A DNA stretch of 64,000 bases from Elmis aenea. Lineage: Eukaryota > Arthropoda > Insecta > Coleoptera > Elmidae. Positions 31,770 to 43,389 of this stretch are shown piece after piece (the stretch's first letter is position 1; every line of letters starts with the position of its first letter). Location: the NCBI GenBank assembly GCA_947652605.1, contig OX393583.1, positions 13,309,222 through 13,373,221 of the forward strand, read 5' to 3'. The notes beneath the pieces are model-generated. The model made no database searches and was not told the origin of the DNA. It saw only the letters and a program-made list of their open reading frames with translations. The translations under genes and the position numbers were made by a program.

Positions 31770-32165
31770 GAGCTATTATATCTATAATGTAGCTCTTCGA
31801 GCCAAGTTGGCCCACGGCTTGGTTGATTATTTTCTTCCACCTTTCTCTATCACTGCCCTTCCTTCTCCAACCACTAATCTTTAACATTTCTATATCCCTC
31901 TCCACTTCCGTCCTCCATCTTGATTTGGGTCGCCCTCGTCTCTTCCTTCCCCCTAGCGTACCCATCATTACCAATTATTGCCTGTACCCATTCTCTTGGT
32001 ATCTCCTCTTTCTTCCAGATTTTCTCTATCAGTTTTTGTAATTGTTCGATTAAGTCTTTGCCACCATACTTAAACAATTCTACAGCTATTCGATCTGTTC
32101 TTGATCTCTTATTATTTTTTAAACTTTCTACTATTTTTAAGCGAGCTATTAACGATTTATATACG
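31770..32165 (-). pseudogene. RTE-like non-LTR retrotransposon, internally deleted
   Basis: Minus-strand translation gives KIVESLKNNKRSRTDRIAVE, LFKYGGKDLIEQLQKLIEKI, WKKEEIPREW (start of an RT domain). It then jumps to RKRRGRPKSRWRTEVERDIE and DRERWKKIINQA, the C-terminal tail typical of RTE-like ORFs. The RT catalytic core between them is deleted. It sits after F8 and before F4 copy 2. Confidence 0.75.
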
Positions 32166-32472
32166 ATTCTATGAGGACCGCCCGGTATATCCTACACCCT
32201 GTTTAAATTTACATATTTTAAAAAACCTTTAGTCATTGCGTGCATAACAAAATTGAAATTCGTTAACTGATAACAAAGAAATTCAACATGACTCCTATAA
32301 GAAATAATAAAGTTGACTAGGATATTTCAGAAATTTGGTACAATATGAAAACTTAAAAGTTTGCATTCTTACTAAGCATGTAAGGACACTCTTCTTTGCC
32401 AATTTAACCATTCTCCTATCTCTAACTGTATCCGAGATCACCTTTTGCTCACATTGAAACAACCACCCTATA

Positions 32473-33461
32473 CAAGGTGTCCCAAATTCGAATAAATGCA
32501 TGGGGCTTGCTTATCTTAAGAGCTACGAGGTCGGTTAAATTAGGGCAAAGTTGCTAAATTAGATGCTTATCAAATAGCTGCAAAGACAATTTTCATAGCT
32601 CTCTTAGTTCAAAAGTTATTCAAGATGCCTATTCGATGCTTATTGATAATCCAAAGAGAAATTGGAAATATCTCAAACGGTATCCGAGAAAATTAGGAAA
32701 AACTGGAAAGTCCATTTTTGAAAATTGTTTATAACTCCTTTGGAGTTTGAAATATTTTAAATGTGTAAAAAAGTTGCCCAAATAACTTTTTAAGCCGAAT
32801 CGGATGGTGATCACAAATTTTTCCTAGGTCGATTCGTTTTTGTTTTAGACAACCAACTTTGTTTTCTCTTATGGGCAGCATATCGCGTTTTTCTTCGTTA
32901 TTAAAGTTCATTTTCACGACTAACAGGCCTTCAAAACTTTTAGTTTGTTGATCGGTTGTCATGGAAACAACATAAACTACAATGACCGGCCAGCCTGATT
33001 TATAATGGTTATTGTTAAAAACGTATTTTTTGAAATTTGACAATGAAAGAAAAAGTAAAATACCATGTGTGATACATCAATGGATTCAGAAAAATAAATT
33101 CTATTTGATTATGTAAATAACAAAAATTGCGCCCATAAGGAAAAATAAAGTTGGTTGTCACAAAACAAAAACGAATCAATCTAGAAAAAATTTGTGTCCA
33201 CTATTCGATTCGGCTTGAAAAGTTTCTTGGGCAATTTACACATTTGAAATATTTCATATTCCAAAGGAGTTATAGACGATTTTCAAAAATCGTATTTTCC
33301 AGTTTTTCCTAATTTTTTCGGATACCGTTTGAGATATTTCCAATTTCTCTTTGGATTATTAATGAGCATCTAATTTCGCAACTTTGCCCTAATTTAACCG
33401 ACCTCGTAGCTCTTAATATAAGCGAGATCCCCATGCATTTACTCGAATTTGGGACACCCTG
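32473..33461. mobile_element. F4 palindromic MITE, copy 2, mosaic left arm
   Basis: A 989-bp element from TA|CAAGGTGTCCCAAATTCG to CGAATTTGGGACACCCTG|TA, close to 20050-20974. The left arm has an extra block at about 32560-32640 (AGCTGCAAAGACAATTTTCA, TAGTTCAAAAGTTATTC) absent from its own right arm and from copy 1. That block is present in the single arm at 40085-40263, so the left arm combines two subfamilies. Confidence 0.9.
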
Positions 33462-33495
33462 TATATTCAAAGTAATTTCGTATTAAATTGTTATA

Positions 33496-34556
33496 CAGGG
33501 TGTTTCGCAAAAAATGCGAAAAAATTCGGGAGGTGATTCCTTATCAAAAATTAAAAGGCGTCTTTTATATAACATTTTTTCCTTGGATGTCTGCTTTCGG
33601 AGTTACACCCCCCTAAAGGAGAGCGGTAAAATTAGGTTTTTAATTTATTTCTCAAATTTGGACAAATGTTGGAGAATGATATTTGATAGATGTTTCATAC
33701 TTATTAAAAGGTTTCCTGTAGCAATATTTTTAATCGTCTTCCACCTTCGCAGGGGGCTAAAAAGTGTTACCCCTGTTGATTTTTCGATCAGCACTTTATG
33801 TTGGGTTGATATTTAAAAATTGGTTTTTTAAAGCTTGGTTTATTTAGAATTTTTTTTATTCTTTAGTTTTTCTCGTAAAACTCACAATTTTGAATAAAAA
33901 ATAAAATATGTGAACATGCACCATTAAATATTCCGATATAAAACGATTCATTTTGGTGGTTACCATGGTTTGTTTATGTTCATATGGAGTAGCATTGACG
34001 GGTGTAATTCATTTTGACGTCTACGCGGCCACAACGCTACAACGCACGTCAATTATACCCAACATGAACATAACAAACCATGACAACCACCAAAATGAAT
34101 CGTTTTATATAGGAATATTTAATAGTGCATGGTTACTTATTTGTTTTTTTTTACTCAAAAACTAGGTTGTACGAGAAAAGTTAAAGAATAAAAAAAGTTT
34201 TTAAATAAATCAGGCCTTCAAAAAACAAAATTTAAATTGCAAAATTTTAACCCAGCAAAAACTTCTGATAAAAAACAAACAGGGGTCGCACTTTTCAACC
34301 CCCCGTGAAGATGGGAGATGATTGAAAATATTACTGTGGGAAACGTTTTAATAAGTATAAAACATCTACCAAGTATCAATCTTCTACCTAAATCCAAATT
34401 TGAAAAATAAAATAACCTAATTTTAACGCTCACCTTTAGGGGGGTGTTACTCCGAAAGGAGACGTCTAAAGAAAAGGTTTTATATAAAAGACCCTCCTTA
34501 ATTTTAGATAAGGAATCACCTCTCGATTTTTTTCGCATTTTTTACGAAACATCCTG
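33496..34556. mobile_element. F6 palindromic MITE
   Basis: A 1061-bp element from TA|CAGGGTGTTTCGC to ACGAAACATCCTG|TA. Arms share GAGGTGATTCCTTATC, GTTACACCCCCCTAAAGG and their complements. The centre contains AACCATGACAACCACC with inverted partner GGTGGTTACCATGG. A 70-codon ORF across the centre is a palindrome artefact. A solitary half lies at 60370-60581. Confidence 0.9.
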
Positions 34557-34559
34557 TAT

Positions 34560-35448
34560 AATGCAATAAATAAGCCTACTTTGATGAGTTTTAACTTAAT
34601 CCAACTCACTTTTTATTAATCATTTTGTTCGTTATTGATTCGAAGTTTACAAACACTAAAAAACTAATTTTCTTATCTTTCACGCGTTATTAAAATACGC
34701 ATTTAGTAACTTTAGTAGCTATGTTATTTATTTGTGACCTTTCAAGTTACAAACAACAGCGTACGCAAATATCAGAAGTAAATATTATTGAGTGTAGTAA
34801 ATGACATTTGTCAAGTCTGCCTTTATGCTGTACTTTACAAATTTTCATATTTATGTTTACAGGGTGACAAACAATTGGTTGTGTTTAACTTTGTTAAGGT
34901 GCGTTTATGCAACACAAATTTAGTAATAAGATGCAGTGGTGATAGTAATTGTAATAACCTTAAAATCTTAGAGATGAAAACAGTCGAATATGACAAAGAA
35001 TATTTTTTTAAATACACCCGTATGACCCCAGATACATGATTTGCACACCTTGTGACAATAGTGGGTCCTTTGATTCGCAAAAACCCGAACAAAAATTAGT
35101 TATCACAACAAACGCACGTGTGTGATGGGCGTATCGATTTCTTGCGACTGCGCATTTCGCGTTTGGCTGTAAGCGTAAGAATAATGTTGAAAGTTAACCG
35201 GATTTCAAGGTTATTGCTTATGCTTAAAGTTACTACTAAAACTACATCCAATGCGTAAACGCTAGCATTGATTTAACAGTATTTTAACTTTTATTCTTAT
35301 TACTATTCTTAAGTCTTATTACTAAAACAGCTGCATAAACCCACCATTAGTTGTATTTAAAACACTGTTGCATAGTTTTGGGGAAAAATATTTGGCCTTT
35401 TTTTTTTAAATAAAAGTTTAGATTTGATTGTACTAGAATATGGAAGAT
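34560..35448. other. No gene seen
   Basis: AT-rich sequence with an orphan TA|CAGGGTGACAAAC at about 34860. An 83-codon ORF (34788-35039) has no recognisable domain. Otherwise unremarkable. Confidence 0.3.
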
Positions 35449-36608
35449 TTTTTTTTTTTTCTAAATTTGCAATGCACCTAATCCAATAGATTAATAAACA
35501 TTTTAACTTTAACCTAATTTGCTACGTTTGTGTTTGAGTCTGGATGTCGCCAATGGTCCATCCTAGTCACTATTACAATCTACACTACACTACCGTGGCT
35601 ACATAGCACTGTACTCTGCTTTTGTACACTTTGTCTACACAAGTTCAAACGGTTTAATCCGTTTGAGCCTACGCACTAGTTGTTGATTATCGAGAAGTTG
35701 GAGCACTTCAATGTTGGAATGTCTGTGGAACCTCTTCTCATGGCTTTTGGCAGCTTTTTTAATTTCTTCCTGGACAGATTCTACCTGGAGTTCCCGGTGT
35801 AAGTCGCTGTTCCGAACATACCAAGGGGCATTTACTATGCTTCTTAATACGCGGTTTTGGAATATTTGAAGACAGTTGTAGTTGCTTTTTTTGGTACAGC
35901 CCCATAATTGAAGGCCATATGTCCAAACAGGCTTGAGCACCTGTTTGTATAGGAGCAGTTTGTTTTGGATAGAAAGCTGGAAATTTTTTCCTATCAGCCA
36001 ATACATATCTCTATACTTTATCTTAAGCTGTTCCGTTTTCTTTTTGACGTGTTCCTTCCATTTTAACTTGACGTCTAAGTTTAGGCCAAGATATTTAGCA
36101 GTCTTTTTGCAAGGGATTATGTTATTATTTAGATACACTGGTAGGTAGTTTATTCTTTTGTTGGTGAAATTAACGTGAACAGATTTTTCTTCGTTGATTT
36201 TTATATGCCACTGTTTTGTCCATGCACATATTTGATTAATTGCGCTTTGGAGATTTTCTGTTGTTTCTTCTATGGTTGCTCCTCTAGTTAGAACTGCGGT
36301 GTCGTCGGCAAATGTGGCGAGTTTTACGTTTTCTGTTTCTGGAATGTCATGTGTATACAGCAGGTACAATACCGGTCCAAGGACACTTCCTTGAGGTACC
36401 CCTGCTCTTATAAACTTCAGTTCTGAGTACTCGTTTTCCATTTTGACCTTAAACGTTCGCTGAGATAGATATGACTCCAGGAGCTGACTATATTGAACAG
36501 GAAGCATTTTCTTCAATTTTATTAGTAGTCCTTTATGCCAGACTTTGTCAAATGCTTTAGCAACATCGAGGAATGTTGCCGAACAAATTTTTTCTTCTTC
36601 TAATGACT
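35449..36608 (-). pseudogene. 5'-truncated Jockey-type LINE with target duplication
   Basis: Minus strand. The reading enters at FLDVAKAFDKVWHKGLLIKL (about 36590-36530) and runs on in a 293-codon open frame (36516-35635): AGVPQGSVLGPVLYLLYTHD, the catalytic FADDTAVL, WHIKINEEKSVHV, YLGLNLDVKLKW, KPVWTYGLQLWG, VLRSIVNAPWYV. The frame is uninterrupted, but the endonuclease and N-terminal RT are missing. A poly(A) tail is seen as the T run at 35449-35460. The flanks AATATGGAAGAT (35437-35448) and AATGTGGAAGAT (36609-36620) form a 12-bp duplication with one difference, so the copy is fairly young. Confidence 0.9.
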
Positions 36609-36620
36609 AATGTGGAAGAT

Positions 36621-37122
36621 GTGCTAAAGAAAATTCAATTTCCAATTTTTTGTCGTACCACCTGTCAATGTTTATCTATCATTGTTTACACGTTTTGACT
36701 ATTTTGACTATGGCGTCCGTGTGTGTATTAATGTGTCTGTGTGTTTGCGTTCGCGCACGTGTGTGTGTGTTTTAAGCTAAACAATTGCTGTCGATTTATG
36801 TTTACAAGGTGTTTCACATTGTATTTAAGTTAAATATCTCGTAAGGTAATTTATAAACAAAAATTTGACTATCGCCACTTTATAGCCAACAATTTTTTTC
36901 CTTTTGCATTTTTGTGTATTAGCAACGGCAGCCACGATATTTGGTTTTAAAATTTTGAGCTATTTAGGTTCTTTCGTTATATAACGCAAACCATGGAAGT
37001 TTTAAACAAAACAATATCTTGTTTAATATACAGCGTTATTCAAAAAGTATGCAACTAATGGAAACGTTTTTTATTAACGATTTCTCAGAAAATTCTATTC
37101 ATAATAAAAGTTGGTGCATAGC
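36621..37122. other. Spacer with two orphan MITE termini
   Basis: TA|CAAGGTGTTTCACATTG near 36803 and TA|CAGCGTTATTCAAAAAG near 37030 look like solitary left ends of TA-type palindromes; AATTTATAAACAAAAATTTG near 36850 resembles F9 interior. Also a GTGTGTGTG microsatellite at about 36710-36770. No gene. Confidence 0.4.
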
Positions 37123-38140
37123 CTAGGGTCTCTGAAACGGATAAATCCGAACCGCAAAAAATGCGGTTTTTCACTCTAAAACTGAAACCGCAAAACCGCT
37201 TTGAAAAAACGCGTTTTTCGTTTTTTTTTTCAGAAAAATAAATTGCTGAATATTTATTTTACTTGTGTGTGTGTACTAAATCATATGGCTAAATGTAACT
37301 AAAATTAAAAATGATATAAAAATCACCTAAACTAAAATATTAGGTTATGATTGCACTCGAAACGACTAAATCACCAGAAACGCCACTAGATCTATTTCTT
37401 CCAGTTTCATTCTTAGAGTTTTGTGTTGTCTCTAGTCTCTACCATTTACGTCGATTTTTAAAATCAAAAGTTAAAGGAATTATACGCAGAATACTTAGTC
37501 AAAAATGTCAATTTTCAATTATATTTAGACAGAAACAAAACTTTATCGCCGGTAAGTGCAGCAGTAGAAGCATTAAATTGATTCTAATATTTTCACTGCT
37601 TATAGGGTACCTAATTAATTTCTTGGTAAAACAAAATTAATTTAGGCATAAGCAAAGATTTGTTAAAAAATATCAAGGAATGTATGAAAACTCGTGAAAA
37701 TCTAGAATTAACAGAATTGTCCAAGTGCTTACTAGACCCTCTAAAAACTCCATCAAAATCGGCTACAAATCTTTTTAATCGCCTGTACCTAACAATAAAT
37801 ATGATGAAAACTTTGCGATTGCGAGCAATGAAGAAGAATTGGAAGAATTGCCACGTACGAATAAAATATTGCTAGAAGAAGAAATTCCAGAAGCAATTCA
37901 AGAGTATTAATAAAAAGTACTTCTAAACAAATAAATCGCTCTTCTCATTCCGTTAAGGAAGACTTCGCCATATTTAAAAAGACTGGTGAGAAAAAAAAAC
38001 TAAATTTGTTGTATAGGGCTTTTTCTACTATCAAACGTACACAAAGGACCATTTTCGATAAGGGCAAATTTCTGCACAAAACTGCCTACGCGTTTAAGTG
38101 GTGAACACTTAAACAGTTCAGTGTTTTTTATTTTTTTTAT
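37123..38140 (+). pseudogene. hAT element relic with transposase fragments
   Basis: Left end CTAGGGTCTCTGAAACGG is followed by CCGAACCGCAAAAAATGCGG and related purine-rich repeats, as in hAT termini nearby. Fragmentary coding: RNKTLSPVSAAVEAL near 37530-37575, and EDFAIFKKTGEKKKLNLLYR with GKFLHKTAYAFKW near 37955-38105. The latter resembles the hAT C-terminal region (FLVTKLRSRLSD in better-kept relatives). Many frame breaks. A hAT MITE is inserted downstream at 38339. Confidence 0.55.
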
Positions 38141-38338
38141 TTAAATGCAAACCTTAAGTAAGTATTAGTACATTGTAGTGCAGAAACGTAATGTTTTTGT
38201 AGTATATTTTCAATTTTTTAGTGTATGTATTTTTATGAACATTAGCATTTTCTTGCTTACATGCAAAAGGGGGGTTACTTTTTATATTAGTGTGTTGCAG
38301 TATGTTCTTGAAAATGACATTTTAATAAGTATTTTAAA

Positions 38339-39486
38339 CAGGGACTCAGAACGGAACGAAAACGAAAACGTTAAACGAAATTAATCGAAATTTTTTTAAG
38401 AACGAAAACGAAACTAAAAACGAAATTATTATTTTTCGTTCAAGAACGAAAACGAAATAAATATTTTCCAAAACCGGTTTTAACCGGTTTTGTCGCTATT
38501 TCAATTTTATTTGTTAAACACAAACGCGAATTTACCTTCTGTGCTGGGGAGACTCCACGAGGCAGTAAAAAATCTCACTTAAAATAAGTGAGCTTTACTT
38601 TACTCCATATATTTACGTGAATATGTATTAACAACTTTATTGTTTATACTTGCAATTTCGTGTAACACAATTAACGGTACAGATATTCTCTATTTTTAAT
38701 TTGTTTTGTAGATCTTCAATATAGATTATAGAATATACATACACTTGATTGGATATATATTAACAATGTGTATGTTTTATTTGCATTTAGACATAATAAT
38801 AGTAAAATTTGTTCTTACTTCGAAAAGGACTAATGTAAAAGAAGATTTATTGGAAGATGTGTTGCTAGTAAGATTTAACAGAATGTGAAAATGTATATTG
38901 TATGGTATGTACAAACTATAAAGTTAAAGTATATTTCAAGTTAATATAAGTTTTTTTTTAAATATCTTTTTTATTTATAACATTTAGTAAATTATCCACT
39001 TGAATTAATTCTTTTGTCTTTTTAAATAATTACAGCAGGATCTAATTTAATTTAAATTCATAAATTTTTAGTACTAAAACAAATTTAAAACAGCACTTGC
39101 TATATTTTTATATTTTTAAATAAAAATCGTGTGTACAATTTAAACTAATCAAGTTGTATTTTTGCACCTTACGGGTGTAAAACTTAATAAAATGGTTAAA
39201 TGTTAATGTGTTTAACGATTTGGTAAATTTCATATGGCGGCTGTTCGCCAGTCTAAAATATGCTGTCCGTGAGCATCAACCCCCATCGTCATCGTTTATA
39301 TTTTAGTTGTGACGCAAATATTGTTATCGTATTTATAGAGGGTTGTGGTGACTAGAAAAAAATTGATTGTAAAACCGGTTTTAACCGTTATTATTTCGGT
39401 TAGAATGAAAAGAACGAAAACGATATACTTATTTCGTTTTCGTTCCGAACAGAAATGAACGAAATTTTTTTCGTTTTTAGTCCCTG
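38339..39486. mobile_element. hAT-type MITE (AACGAAAACG-end family), copy 2
   Basis: A 1148-bp element that starts CAGGGACTCAGAACGGAAC and ends TTTTTAGTCCCTG, flanked by the exact duplication ATTTTAAA (38331-38338, 39487-39494). Collinear with 6363-7539 throughout, with small indels. No coding sequence. Confidence 0.92.
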
Positions 39487-39659
39487 ATTTTAAACAATAA
39501 TTTTGGCACTGTAAAAGAAAAATTAAAAACCGAAACGAAAACCATTGTAAAGTCCGCCGTAAACATAACCAACATTTTAGCTGTCAATATTACTCTCATG
39601 AAACAAAATGACTGAAGAATTTGCCGATAAATAAAGCGTTACTATCGCTACAGGTATTA

Positions 39660-39799
39660 TGGTGCCTGTCCACGTGAGAGTAAACTACTCTCGATAGCAG
39701 CGTCGCCAAGGATACAGCCCCTGAGAGTAACTCGCGATTGGCTGTATCCTTGGCGACGCTGCTATCGAGAGTTGTTTACTCTCACGTGGACAGGCACCA
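39660..39799. mobile_element. 140-bp GC-rich hairpin MITE, copy 2
   Basis: Same length and loop as 22388-22527. The 60-bp arms pair with a single mismatch. Flanked by TTA on both sides (39657-39659, 39800-39802), a PIF/Harbinger-style 3-bp duplication. The outer arm contains the E-box CACGTG in both arms. Confidence 0.92.
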
Positions 39800-39802
39800 T
39801 TA

Positions 39803-40084
39803 GTCAATTTTTACTGAATTATAGGTCAAATATTCATGGTAGCAAGGGGCAACACCATCGAAATTAATATTAAGTAGAAATTTAAGGACTAGGCTAGATT
39901 TAATTTTACTAAATTCATTTTCGACTTAAAGACAAAATAAAAATTGTAAAGGGAGAAGTGTACGTCAATTTTAGATAGGGGAAATTTCATGTTATCTCAA
40001 AATATAAAGCGTAGGAAGTTTCCATGGAGAAGTGCTTCCAGATTGTCGACATCTTAAAAAATGTAGGAAATAGGGCAAAAAAAA
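39803..40084. other. No gene seen
   Basis: AT-rich transition into the F4 arm; GGAGAAGTGCTTCCAGATTG near 40030 may still belong to an F4 subfamily interior. Confidence 0.3.
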
Positions 40085-40263
40085 ACGAAAATCAATTTTT
40101 TTAGTTTTTCTTGAATAACTTTTGAACTAAGAGAGCTATGAAAATTGTCTTTGCAGCTATTTGATAAGCATCTAATTTCGCAACTTTGCCCTAATTTAAC
40201 CGACCTCGTAGCTCTTAAGATAATCAAGATCCCCATGCATTTACTCGAATTTGGGACACCCTG
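40085..40263. mobile_element. F4 solitary right arm (second subfamily)
   Basis: CTTGAATAACTTTTGAAC, TTGTCTTTGCAGCTATTTG, ACCGACCTCGTAGCTCTTAA and CGAATTTGGGACACCCTG|TA. It carries the block found in the mosaic left arm at 32560-32640. Confidence 0.8.
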
Positions 40264-40640
40264 TATATATAAAATTAATTATAATCGGTAAAAACGATTT
40301 ATTTACGTCCTAAACATCCGATTTATGCAAAAATTAGCGAAGGCATACCTTGTGGGACACCCTGTATAATATTTCAAATATTTATAATGTTTATCTCAAC
40401 AACAAATTGAATAAGTGTATATGTATTTGTAAATAATTTTTTTCAAGTGTAAACAAAATGTAAACAACTTTTCTAGAAAATTTATTTTTTTTGTATTTCC
40501 AAAAATGTAATATTATTTAATTTTTTCGAGCAATTTTCCTTTCGAGCAATTCTCATTCGAGCAATTTTCACCAAACCAACAAAAGTCATCTACTTCGTTT
40601 ATTTCTTTCCCATCAAGGCGTATTTTTTCTTCCTCGTTTA

Positions 40641-41870
40641 CAGTGGCGGATTACCGCACAGGCGCATGAGGCGCGCGCCTCGGGCCTCCGAAAAGGGGAC
40701 CTCAGAATCGTTGGGTTCGTCATCCTCAAAAACCAAAATTAAATTTTTATTGTCTGTTAATATGAGAATTATAAAATAATAATTGTAGGCAAATTGTAAT
40801 ATCTTCTAAAACCTATGTTCATAGTGGGTATTGTGTAATAGCCATTGATGCCAATTTAAAAAAAAAAAACATGTTAAATTAAACAAAAATAATAGCCAAT
40901 TTGGTTCCAAATCGCCAAAACTTGCAACCCTGCTTGCATCTGATTACAGTGCACTGCAAGCCGATGTACTGTACAGGGTGGTCCCAATTCGATGGGATTA
41001 CATGGGCATCTCGCTTAATAGTCAAGATGGAGAAACGGTTAATGTACCAAAAATGTGCAGTTTTTTGGGACAAACTCAGAATTGTTGTCAAATATATTCT
41101 ATCTTTTCCGATTTTCCTTTGTTTTCACAACCTGCTTTTTGTTTCTCATCTTTAAAAAATTTTAAAAACCTTTGTAACTTGCGTATTATTGAAAATAAAT
41201 ACATCAACCCTAATATATTTGGAAAGGGAAAAAATAAGAAATTTAAATAGGTCATAGCCTACTATAGCTTCCATTTAAAAAAAGGTGAGTTTGTGTCATA
41301 CCTTTTTAACGGCGAGCTTAAAAATTTTTTTTTAGTACCTACCTACTATCAAAATCTACATAAAAATATCTACAAATAATCTGTATAAACTTTTTCGATA
41401 TTTAAAACAATAAGGGAGATATGAAACATTATAAATATAACAAAAAAACAGTTTGTCATTAATAATTTAAAAACCGGAAATGATAGAATATTTTTGAAAA
41501 CTGTTCTGAGTTTGTTCTAAAAAAACTGCACATTTTTAGTAATTTAACCGTTTCTCTATCTTGACTATTAAGCGAGATACCCATTGTAGTCCCATCGAAT
41601 TTGGACCACCTGTACTGTATGATGCAGAATTTTGCTGTGATTTTTTTTACCTGAGATGGGATTTTTTCTTTTAAATGTGAATGTGATTTTTTTTCTGGTA
41701 CCTGAGAATATTTTTTTGTTTCCGTATTTGATTTTTGTGTTTATATTTTTGTTGGTTCTAAAAATAAAAAACGTGATTTTTCTGCATTGTTCATTTTAGT
41801 GAACCATCTTAATAGGGGGCCTCCAGATCAGGTTGCGCCTGGGGCCGCACAAAATCAAGATCCGCCACTG
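40641..41870. mobile_element. hAT-type non-autonomous element with nested F1
   Basis: Starts CAGTGGCGGATTACCGC and ends AAGATCCGCCACTG, flanked by the exact duplication CTCGTTTA (40633-40640, 41871-41878). GC-rich subterminal parts (GCGCGCGCCTCGGGCCTCC; GCGCCTGGGGCCGCAC) are typical of this hAT group. An F1 palindrome occupies 40974-41612. No transposase seen. Confidence 0.92.
40974..41612. mobile_element. F1 palindromic MITE, short copy
   Basis: A 639-bp variant from TA|CAGGGTGGTCCCAATTCG to AATTTGGACCACCTG|TA. It keeps the outer arm blocks and AACTTGCGTATTATTG but has lost most of the centre relative to 8879-10114. Confidence 0.9.
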
Positions 41871-41944
41871 CTCGTTTATATGATTTAGTAATAGGGCTGT
41901 TTTCTGGTTTATTTCAAGTACCTACCTACTGCTTTTTAGCATTG

Positions 41945-42215
41945 TTGTTTGGTTGTTTTTTGTTGCATCTGCTGTCTGTTTCCAAGTTTTTTAATTTTCC
42001 AAGGATGTGCCAGTAAATGCCTGTTTTTTTGTCTTCCGGCCTTCTCATTATCCAGTCCACAACGACTATGAATAGCGTTGGTGATAGGACGCATCCTTTT
42101 CTAACTCCCTTGCTTATTTTTATTTTCTGTGAACGATGTCCTTCGTGTTCAAATGTTGCTATACAATCATCGTAGAACAGTCTTATTATCCTTAAATAGT
42201 TGCTTGGTATATTTC
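41945..42215 (-). pseudogene. LINE reverse transcriptase fragment
   Basis: Minus-strand translation IPSNYLRIIRLFYDDCIATF, then KISKGVRKGCVLSPTLFIVV and VDWIMRRP, is the palm region of a LINE RT (GVRQGCVLSPLLF motif) distinct from the Jockey copies. Both ends are missing. The fragment begins about 75 bp after the hAT element. Confidence 0.8.
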
Positions 42216-43258
42216 ATTATTTAGCTTTAAAATAATTTCTTTTTCCAAGGTCTTTTTAACAGTTTTTAAAAGATTTATGCATATTCATCAAAACTGCCAA
42301 AGGTAAATACAACATAAAACATATTAATGAGGTATATTTTCCAAAAATCATTAGGATTATGATTGCTTTTAAGAAAGAAATCATTGTTTGAATAAACAAG
42401 TTAAGTTTTGTCTATTTACCGGTAAAAACTCACTGATTACTTTGCTCTTTTATCATCTTTGTAAAATAATCCAATTATTATGTCAGTCTAACTTTATTCT
42501 TTGTCAAAGACATTTTCAATAAAATTAAATTTCTATTCATACACGATAATAATAGCAATAAAACATTTATTTGCCGAAGCCGGTCTAATAAAAATCCAAC
42601 ATAATTATGTACAATATAGCTTTTTTGAATCTTGCTCGCATAGACACGCGTTTAGACTTAAATGCGATATTAAAAACTACATAAACAGTTTAGCAAATGA
42701 TTAAATTGGCCTTCACCCCCGTTTTGGACAGTCATAAGTACACTTAATCTTTATTTGCTCCGAAGGAAAAATTAATTGTTTAGTTCATTACACCAATAAA
42801 AACATTCTGCGACTTTAGATTACCAAAGAATCCTTTTGTTTAATTAAAATCGACACAAAACGATAACATTAATGAAATAGTTACAGTTTACATTGGAGAT
42901 AATAATGGGAAAACATGTGTTGTGGCAAGCTGATGGATTATAATTGCTTTGAAACAAATTATGTCATGCAATCATAGTTAACACAAATCGTTTGTAATAA
43001 ACAAAATAGGTATTGATTTGTAGCAATATGTAATCGTATGATGTTTGTGGAATACTTATCACGTGTTCTTTTTATTATTATTTACGTAACACACTCCGTT
43101 ATTAGACCATAAGTAATAAAGGTAGAAAAAAATTGTTATTGCTTTGATTGCAATTAATCAACGTAATAAGAATATTTTTTTTTAATGAAGTAAGAGACAT
43201 TGCTCTTTAAAGTTACTTGTTTTTTGACTACAAATTTCTCAAGTAATAAAAATTTGAA
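42216..43258. other. No gene or repeat recognised
   Basis: About 1 kb of AT-rich sequence without TA-type termini or coding blocks; one of the cleaner unique stretches of the window. Confidence 0.4.
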
Positions 43259-43263
43259 CTGAC

Positions 43264-43384
43264 TGTGCTACCCTAGTAAGGTGATTAAAACACTTTTATT
43301 TTTAAGTAACCAATACGCAAAGAGTGTTTGTTAATAAACAGCGAAAAAAATAAAAGTGTATTAATCGCGTTACTGGGTAGCACA
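43264..43384. mobile_element. 121-bp hairpin MITE
   Basis: TGTGCTACCC...GGGTAGCACA with inverted arms running inward through AGTAAGGTGATTAA and ACACTTTTATTTTT. Flanked by CTGAC on both sides (43259-43263, 43385-43389). No ORF. Confidence 0.75.
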
Positions 43385-43389
43385 CTGAC

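Noticed and set aside
33953..34165. 70-codon ORF at the centre of F6
   Set aside because: It spans the palindrome centre; the related ORF at 60458-60655 lies in the solitary F6 half, so the similarity is repeat-derived.
34788..35039. 83-codon ORF near an orphan CAGGGTG end
   Set aside because: No domain; likely chance opening in sequence that partly belongs to a MITE arm.
36703..36775. GTGTGTGTG-rich stretch as a regulatory element
   Set aside because: Simple microsatellite without other signals.
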